Made by a program: the position numbers and the translations under genes. A stretch of 13,921 nucleotides of DNA. It comes from JAFGJU01 sp964570935 (GTDB taxonomy: Bacteria; Eisenbacteria; RBG-16-71-46; JAFGJU01). The DNA is taken from positions 1-13,921 of the forward strand of contig CAZMZP010000044.1 of the NCBI GenBank assembly GCA_964570935.1. The letters are read 5' to 3'. How positions within the stretch are numbered: the stretch's first letter is position 1; every line of letters begins with the position of its first letter. Below, piece after piece: positions 6,704 to 11,130 of the stretch. A model generated the notes under the pieces. The model was not told the origin of the DNA. It made no database searches and saw nothing but the letters and a program-made list of their open reading frames with translations.

Positions 6704-8716
6704 GACAGGAAACTGATTTTCGCGTCCACGGCGCGAGCCATGACCTCTCTTCTTCCGGGAGTCGTGGTCGCTTCGTTCCTCTTCTTGCTGGCGGCGCCGG
6801 GCCTTGGGGCCCCGGACACCGGACTGACCGAAGGCGCGGGGAAGCTCAAGCACATAGCCGCCCTGGAAGACGCGCGGGCGGCTGCGTCCGTCGTGGCCGC
6901 GTTCCTGGCGGACGAGGACGCGGCGGTCAGGGCGAGGGCCGCCCTAGCCCTGGGCAGGTTGCAGGACTCGACCGCGGTCCCGGCGCTGGGTGAGCTCCTC
7001 GGTGACCCTTCCGACGAAGTCCGCGTCAGCGTGGCGTTCGCGCTGGGGCAGACGTACTCCGTGTCCAGCGCGGCCCATCTGTTGACTCTCGCCTCGGACC
7101 GGTCCGAGGAAGTCCAGGCAACGGCGGTCGAGGCCCTGGGAAAGACCAAGAGCCGCCAGGCCGTGCGTCCTCTTATCCGCTTGCTGGATTCGCGCCGGAA
7201 GGGGATCGCTTCCCGGGCCGCCCTCTCTCTGGTCTTCGTCGGCGACAGCACGGCTCTGTCGGCTCTGTGGAAGGCCGCGGGGTCGAAGGACGATGAGACT
7301 CGGTGGCACGTCGCATACGCTCTCGAGAACATCCCGCACTCCAAGTCGTTGAAGGTCCTGGCCAGGCTGGCGGGTGACAAGAGCTGGCTCGTGAGGAGCT
7401 ACGCTGCCAGGGCGCTCGGAAAGATACCGTCCGACGGCTCCGCCGCGGTCCTGGGCAGGCTTTCGGCCGACGAAGACTGGCACGTGCGGGTCAACGCCGC
7501 CAGGTCCCTGGGCTTGTTTCCGGCGGCCACCGGGGTTCCGCACCTCGTGTCGATGCTGGACGACGGCTCATTCCAGGTGAAAGCGGCGGCCTGCGCGTCG
7601 CTGGCCAAGCTGGCTTCGAGCGACGCCGCGGACTTCATAACGAGACTGACGTTCGACAGCTCCGCGATGGTGAGGGCGGAGGCAGTGAGGGCTCTCGTTC
7701 TGTCCAACAAACAGACCGCCCAAACCCTGATGGACCAGCTCATCAAGCGGGACGTGTGGTTCGTTCGAGCTGCCTTCTATGAGACCCTGGGAGAGGCGAA
7801 CGTCGACGGCGCGCTTCCGCTGCTTCAGGCCGCGCTTCAAGCCGAAATGGACGCGCGGGCCCGGGCGTCCGCCGTCGTGGGAATCGGAAAACTCAAGAGC
7901 AAGAACACGCTGTCCCTGCTGCAGGCGGCGGCCACTGACCCGGACATCGTCGTGGCGGCCTGCGCGTGCGAGGCCTTCGGTGAGAGCGGCGAGCCCAGGG
8001 CGTTCGGCACGCTCCTCGCGACGTACGAGAAGTGGAAAGACAACCCGGAGCCGGACGTGAAGATCGCGGCCTTGGAGGCGCTCACAAAGCTCAAGGCGGT
8101 CGGCGCTCTGGAGACCTACCGGGAGGCGCTGTCCGACAAGGACGTCAGGGTGAGGAAGGCCGCTTACGAAGCCTTCAATGAGCTGTGGGGACGGCGTCTG
8201 GCCGACAGCCTGTGGGCTCTGAGCCGGCTCGCCTTCAGCCCCCCCACGGAAGTGCCGGACGACTACGACGTGGCCGTGAGCTCCTACAGCGGGCGCGTCG
8301 CCGTCGCGACCGCAAAGGGTGAGATCGTGATACAGCTTCTCGGCCGGGAAGCTCCAAACACAGTGCGGAATTTCGTGAAGCTGGTGGAGCAGGGCTACTA
8401 CAAGGGTCTCACGTTCCACAGAGTTGTACCCAATTTTGTGATACAGGACGGGTGCCCGCGGGGAGACGGCTGGGGAGGACCCGGGTACTCGATACGCTGC
8501 GAGATCAACAGGGAGCGCTATTCGGCCGGCGCCGTGGGCATGGCGCTCTCAGGAAAGGACACGGGGGGAAGCCAGTTCTTCATAACTCACTCGCCCCAGC
8601 CGCATCTTGACGGACGCTACACCGTGTTCGGCCGCGTCGTGCAGGGAATGGACGTGGTCGAGAAAATCGACCGAGGGGACAGGATTGACGAGATCAGGCT
8701 CCTGGACGAGAAGTAG
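6701..8716 (+). CDS. Exported HEAT-repeat protein fused to a C-terminal cyclophilin-type peptidyl-prolyl isomerase
   Basis: Start TTG 6701 (alternative ATG 6740); 671 residues. An N-terminal hydrophobic signal (about 15-37, ending GLGA) implies export. Residues about 45-515 are tandem HEAT/PBS-lyase-type helical repeats of about 30 residues, visible as recurring V-R-x-x-A-A-x-A-L-G and A-V-x-x-L-x-x-L-L patterns: a curved scaffold for protein binding. Residues about 533-671 form a compact bacterial cyclophilin. Catalytic Arg574 is in FHRVVPNF and the QFF motif (625-627) is in GSQFFIT. In LDGRYTVFGRV the position of cyclophilin A His126 is Tyr, as is common in bacterial enzymes. The cis-trans prolyl isomerase active site therefore looks intact, unlike the parvulin encoded upstream. 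It follows the C25 gene by 57 bp with no terminator between. I infer a folding or assembly factor for envelope or secreted proteins. The stop is 12 bp from the convergent cyclase gene. Confidence 0.92.
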   Translation: MDRKLIFASTARAMTSLLPGVVVASFLFLLAAPGLGAPDTGLTEGAGKLKHIAALEDARAAASVVAAFLADEDAAVRARAALALGRLQDSTAVPALGELLGDPSDEVRVSVAFALGQTYSVSSAAHLLTLASDRSEEVQATAVEALGKTKSRQAVRPLIRLLDSRRKGIASRAALSLVFVGDSTALSALWKAAGSKDDETRWHVAYALENIPHSKSLKVLARLAGDKSWLVRSYAARALGKIPSDGSAAVLGRLSADEDWHVRVNAARSLGLFPAATGVPHLVSMLDDGSFQVKAAACASLAKLASSDAADFITRLTFDSSAMVRAEAVRALVLSNKQTAQTLMDQLIKRDVWFVRAAFYETLGEANVDGALPLLQAALQAEMDARARASAVVGIGKLKSKNTLSLLQAAATDPDIVVAACACEAFGESGEPRAFGTLLATYEKWKDNPEPDVKIAALEALTKLKAVGALETYREALSDKDVRVRKAAYEAFNELWGRRLADSLWALSRLAFSPPTEVPDDYDVAVSSYSGRVAVATAKGEIVIQLLGREAPNTVRNFVKLVEQGYYKGLTFHRVVPNFVIQDGCPRGDGWGGPGYSIRCEINRERYSAGAVGMALSGKDTGGSQFFITHSPQPHLDGRYTVFGRVVQGMDVVEKIDRGDRIDEIRLLDEK

Positions 8717-8728
8717 CGCGGGTGGCGC

Positions 8729-10096
8729 CTACGCCCCGCCCTCGGGCAGCCCCCGGTCCGTCAGCCCGAGCTCGGCCCAGAACAGCGTTCTGTTCTTGGG
8801 CGGGCGCTTCGCCTCCAGCAGCGATTCGTTCGCCTTTCGCCAGAGTGCCCCGGCGTTCTGCGCGTCGTCCGGGTAGACGGCGCCCCCTATGCTGACGGTT
8901 ATCTGGACGTCGGACGGATTCCCGTGCAGGTCTCTTATCTTGAGGGGCATCTTCTCTATCGCGGTCCTCAATCGCTCGCAGATCGCCGCGGCCTGCGCCT
9001 CGGTCACCGGAGCCGTGAGCAGCACGGCGAATTCCTCCCCGCCCCATCTGGCCACGGAGTCGAAAGGCCTTATGTCGGTCTTCAGTATCTGCGCGACTTC
9101 TCTCAGGACCTGGTTTCCACCCTCGTAGCCGAAGCGGGAATTGAAGGTCTTGAAGTTGTCGATGTCCACTATGCAGAGCGCCATGCATTTCTTCTCTCTG
9201 GCGGCCCTGGCGATCTCGTTTCCCAGCTGGACGTCGAAGTAGGACCGGTTGTAGACCTGTGTCAGTGAGTCCACGAACACGAGTCTACCGAGTCTTTCGG
9301 TCCTGGCCAAGAGAGCGGTGCAGGTGTCGGCGAGCAGGCTGAGCAGGACGAGCTTCTGCTCCGCGAAGAAATCCTTCTTCGCGCTGCACGCGAGGAGTGC
9401 CCCCCTTAGCGGATGTCCCTCGCCTCCGACTCGCATCGCCGCGACCGACTGGTAGGGTTCTCCGGCCATCCTGGCCTCCGGGGGAGCCGCCGAAACGTCG
9501 GCCACGTAGGCCAGGTAGCCCTTCTCGATCACCCATTCTTCCACGTACGCGGCCGCCGGCTCCAGGCCCTGCGTCACGGGCTCCAGATACCTCAACTTGT
9601 CCTGCGACTCCTTCGCCAGGCAGAAGGCCACGCCGTCACAGTTCGTGACCTCCCTGGTTGTCTCGAGAATGAACTTGAGCACGTCGTTCACCCCCGTGAG
9701 GAGCCGGTCGTCGCTGGTCAGAATCCTCTCGTCCAGGGACAGCAGTCCCTTGACCTGGTCCAGCGTGGCCCGGATCCTGGCTCCCTGGAACGGCAGCTTT
9801 AATAGGGTGACGCCCTCTCTCATCCGCTTGGACGGCACACGGATGGTGATGTACTCGGAAGAGAGCTGGTTGCGGTACCTGAGCACCTTCTCCTCGCCCT
9901 CCGAGGACTCGCCCAGGAACTTCACGTAGCCTAGGGACTGCAGCCGTTCGATGCTACTCAGGGCGAGCTCTTCCAGCTCCACGTCGTCTCCGCGAGCCAG
10001 GGCGAGAGCCACGTCCCTCTGCTCGGGGAGGGACAGTCTCTGCACTGGAAGAACGCCCTCCAGCAGGGCCCTGAATGTGAGGGAGTGTTTTCTCAT
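8729..10096 (-). CDS. GAF-GGDEF diguanylate cyclase
   Basis: Makes cyclic di-GMP from two GTP. Start taken as ATG at 10096 (455 residues). The frame stays open to 10219, but that ATG overlaps the predicted -10 box; another ATG at 10126 is possible. GGAGGT (10117-10112) lies 15 bases before 10096, longer than ideal, so the start is uncertain. Residues about 1-125 are an unassigned helical region without a signal peptide or membrane segment. Residues about 135-280 look like a GAF sensor domain. Residues about 285-440 are the GGDEF domain: D-S-L-T-Q-V-Y-N-R entry, D-I-D-N-F-K metal/nucleotide loop and the active-site signature GGEEF at 352-356. RPFD (343-346), exactly five residues before it, matches the RxxD product-inhibition site. 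So the enzyme should be active, cytoplasmic, and feedback-inhibited. The ligand of the GAF domain is unknown. It is transcribed alone and converges on the HEAT-cyclophilin gene. Confidence 0.93.
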   Translation of the reverse strand: MRKHSLTFRALLEGVLPVQRLSLPEQRDVALALARGDDVELEELALSSIERLQSLGYVKFLGESSEGEEKVLRYRNQLSSEYITIRVPSKRMREGVTLLKLPFQGARIRATLDQVKGLLSLDERILTSDDRLLTGVNDVLKFILETTREVTNCDGVAFCLAKESQDKLRYLEPVTQGLEPAAAYVEEWVIEKGYLAYVADVSAAPPEARMAGEPYQSVAAMRVGGEGHPLRGALLACSAKKDFFAEQKLVLLSLLADTCTALLARTERLGRLVFVDSLTQVYNRSYFDVQLGNEIARAAREKKCMALCIVDIDNFKTFNSRFGYEGGNQVLREVAQILKTDIRPFDSVARWGGEEFAVLLTAPVTEAQAAAICERLRTAIEKMPLKIRDLHGNPSDVQITVSIGGAVYPDDAQNAGALWRKANESLLEAKRPPKNRTLFWAELGLTDRGLPEGGA

Positions 10097-10207
10097 GGGG
10101 TGCGCCGAGGGACCTCCGTTAAGCATGGCTGCGCAACTAGGTTGAGAACGGTACCCTGAATTCCCAGCGCTGTGCAGACGAGCATTGCCTGCGACACTAA
10201 CACAATA

Positions 10208-10237
10208 ATTATACCACATAATACCGCCTCACGGCAA
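10208..10237 (-). promoter_or_regulatory. Sigma70-type promoter of the diguanylate cyclase gene
   Basis: On the - strand, TTGCCG (10237-10232) and a perfect TATAAT (10213-10208) are separated by 18 bp, in a locally AT-rich patch within GC-rich DNA. Initiation would fall near 10201, giving an untranslated leader of about 75-105 bases, which rules out the ATG at 10219 as the start codon. Motif evidence only, but the -10 match is 6/6. Confidence 0.7.
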
Positions 10238-10253
10238 ACGACCGGCTACTGGC

Positions 10254-10265
10254 GGCCGGCCGGCC
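10254..10265. repeat. 12-bp perfect palindrome GGCCGGCCGGCC
   Basis: An uninterrupted self-complementary GC run lies between the leftward cyclase promoter (10208-10237) and the rightward promoter (10320-10348). It could be a protein-binding site or chance in GC-rich DNA. No further function can be read from it. Confidence 0.5.
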
Positions 10266-10319
10266 CGGGGGAGAGCAGGCAACTCAAGCATTTCAAGCCA
10301 GTTGACCGCCCTAAATTGC

Positions 10320-10348
10320 TTGACAAAAAGGCCAGACAGGTCTATGCT
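10320..10348 (+). promoter_or_regulatory. Near-consensus sigma70 promoter reading right
   Basis: A perfect TTGACA (10320-10325), an ideal 17-bp spacer and TATGCT (10343-10348, 4/6) form the best housekeeping promoter in the window. Initiation would be near 10355. No credible protein start follows for about 360 bases, so the transcript begins with a long untranslated segment or a separate non-coding RNA. Confidence 0.75.
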
Positions 10349-10354
10349 GTTAAT

Positions 10355-10526
10355 GGGAAGCCACTGATACCATAAGCCCCAAAGTGGCGCCCGGGTGCCG
10401 AGTGGCGGTTACTTGGTATCCATCGCAGTCTGTTTCTGAAAAACGAGTTGGAAGCCCCACTTGAGCCCTTTGGTAACCGCGTCACCTTCGATGGGACCCG
10501 ATGAGGGTCCCGGCAGCCCGGGCTCG
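10355..10526 (+). ncRNA. Candidate structured RNA (unidentified; some 6S-like traits)
   Basis: This stretch holds no credible protein gene but has strong long-range pairing. GCCCGGGTGCC (10389-10399) pairs with 10512-10523, eleven pairs with one bulged G. GCGGTTAC (10405-10412) pairs perfectly with GTAACCGC (10473-10480), with three further pairs across a two-base bulge (GTG 10402-10404 with CAC 10483-10485). GGGACCC (10493-10499) and GGGTCCC (10505-10511) form a perfect hairpin with a five-base loop next to the closing stem. Together they make a three-way junction. A competing pairing, GATACCA (10366-10372) with TGGTATC (10414-10420), cannot coexist without a pseudoknot, so the RNA may switch folds. 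Its start behind a strong promoter and a size near 170-200 bases recall 6S RNA, but I cannot confirm that family. It may instead be the leader of the gene at 10714. There is no T-run terminator at its end. Confidence 0.4.
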
Positions 10527-10539
10527 ACAATAGACACTA

Positions 10540-10580
10540 TAACTCTTTGGACCAACTAGAGTTACGGGAACGAGAGTTGG
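10540..10580. promoter_or_regulatory. Operator-like cluster of AGAGTT half sites, candidate upstream activator site
   Basis: TAACTCT (10540-10546) and AGAGTTA (10558-10564) are perfect 7-bp inverted repeats separated by 11 bp; a third AGAGTT lies at 10573-10578. A second inverted pair, CCAACT (10552-10557) and AGTTGG (10575-10580), overlaps them. The cluster ends eight bases before a sigma54-type promoter, so it could bind the activator encoded at 11131. That is close for a typical enhancer site. It could also be a repressor operator or the end of the upstream RNA. Confidence 0.45.
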
Positions 10581-10587
10581 ACGGTAG

Positions 10588-10603
10588 TGGCACGGTTGAT
10601 GCA
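10588..10603 (+). promoter_or_regulatory. Sigma54 (RpoN) -24/-12 promoter
   Basis: TGGCACG-N4-ATGCA matches the core sigma54 consensus TGGCACG-N4-TTGCW at every position except one (A for the first T). The GG and GC dinucleotides have exact spacing (10589-10590 and 10601-10602). Initiation would fall near 10614, about 100 bases before the ATG at 10714. The gene after next encodes a sigma54 activator with an intact GAFTGA motif, which supports the call. The other coding-strand intergenic gaps that I scanned by eye showed no comparable site. Confidence 0.8.
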
Positions 10604-10627
10604 TTGTGAGAGGCCGGGTTGGTGCAT
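10594..10627 (+). repeat. Imperfect 11-bp direct repeat, GGTTGATGCAT / GGTTGGTGCAT, 23-bp period
   Basis: The copies at 10594-10604 and 10617-10627 differ at one base. The first overlaps the -12 element of the sigma54 promoter and the second lies just after the predicted start, so a protein bound to both would straddle the open-complex region. Function is unknown and chance is possible. Confidence 0.35.
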
Positions 10628-10636
10628 CTGCCAACC
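10617..10636 (+). promoter_or_regulatory. Hairpin at the 5' end of the sigma54-dependent transcript
   Basis: GGTTGG (10617-10622) and CCAACC (10631-10636) form a 6-bp stem with an eight-base loop, three bases after the predicted sigma54 start. It may protect the 5' end. The following run (GATTTTCTCC) is too weak to call a terminator. Confidence 0.3.
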
Positions 10637-10713
10637 GATTTTCTCCACAGTTCTAGTCGTTCGGACTCTGGGTAACGAGGGGTTGGAAGGAGAGAGGGAA
10701 GGAGGGAGCGAAC

Positions 10714-11085
10714 ATGGCTCGACATAAGACCTACGTTCTTCTCGTCGCGCTTGCGTGTTTGCTGACCCTGTATATTCCTTTCTGTGTACCTTCCGTCGAG
10801 TCCAAAGTAATCTTGCCGGGCACGGACGGCGCCACGGGTCCACCCGAACCGGGTGGCGGCGACGAAGGCGGTGATCCCGACGACATTGCCATCAACAGCC
10901 CCATGGGCGGTACTGGCATGTTCGGCGGGACCGCGTTCCGTATCGGCGACGAGAGCAGTGTCATCGTCTGGACAGAAGGGTACGCTGTTTCGAGGGAAGA
11001 GCAGGTCTTAAACACGCGCCGGGAGGATGTGCGGTTGCTGTGGCTTGTCCTGAAAGTGGCAGGCCTGTTTCCGTTCATTCTGTAG
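10714..11085 (+). CDS. Small exported or membrane protein of unknown family
   Basis: I do not recognise this 123-residue protein. ATG 10714 is preceded by GGAGGG (10701-10706) seven bases upstream within a purine-rich tract, an excellent ribosome-binding site. Residues 6-26 are a hydrophobic signal or membrane anchor after basic residues R3, H4 and K5. Cys15 lies in an A-L-A-C context, a poor lipobox. A low-complexity linker rich in Gly, Pro and Asp follows (about 35-58), then a short region of mixed beta character (about 60-100). The last about 17 residues (LLWLVLKVAGLFPFIL) are hydrophobic after a charged stretch and could be a second membrane anchor or an amphipathic tail. It lies between a sigma54 promoter and the sigma54 activator gene, with 45 bases to the ATG of the latter, so the two probably form an operon. 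A role as envelope sensor partner, signal peptide precursor or target of the activator is conjecture. It shares the reading frame of the next gene, separated by its TAG stop. Confidence 0.75.
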   Translation: MARHKTYVLLVALACLLTLYIPFCVPSVESKVILPGTDGATGPPEPGGGDEGGDPDDIAINSPMGGTGMFGGTAFRIGDESSVIVWTEGYAVSREEQVLNTRREDVRLLWLVLKVAGLFPFIL

Positions 11086-11130
11086 CGGTTCTCCCGGAAG
11101 TGGGCAGCATTGAGTGGGGACCCTGGCGGC

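Noticed and set aside
10172..10375. 67-codon + strand frame across the regulatory gap
   Set aside because: It would have to start upstream of the leftward promoter, has no ribosome-binding site, and spans the palindrome and the rightward promoter.
10493..10511. Perfect GGGACCC/GGGTCCC hairpin as an intrinsic terminator
   Set aside because: No T-run follows on either strand; it fits better as an internal hairpin of the candidate RNA.
10355..10526. Assignment of the candidate RNA to tmRNA, RNase P or SRP RNA
   Set aside because: The conserved motifs of those families (tRNA-like ends of tmRNA, the RNase P P4 core, the GGAAGGGAGCAG-type SRP loop) are not present.
10342..10530. 62-codon - strand frame in the candidate RNA
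   Set aside because: No ribosome-binding site, no domain; it coincides with strong RNA stems.
10538..10543. TATAAC as the -10 of another promoter
   Set aside because: No -35-like hexamer lies 16-18 bp upstream; the nearest (TCGACA) is only 8 bp away.
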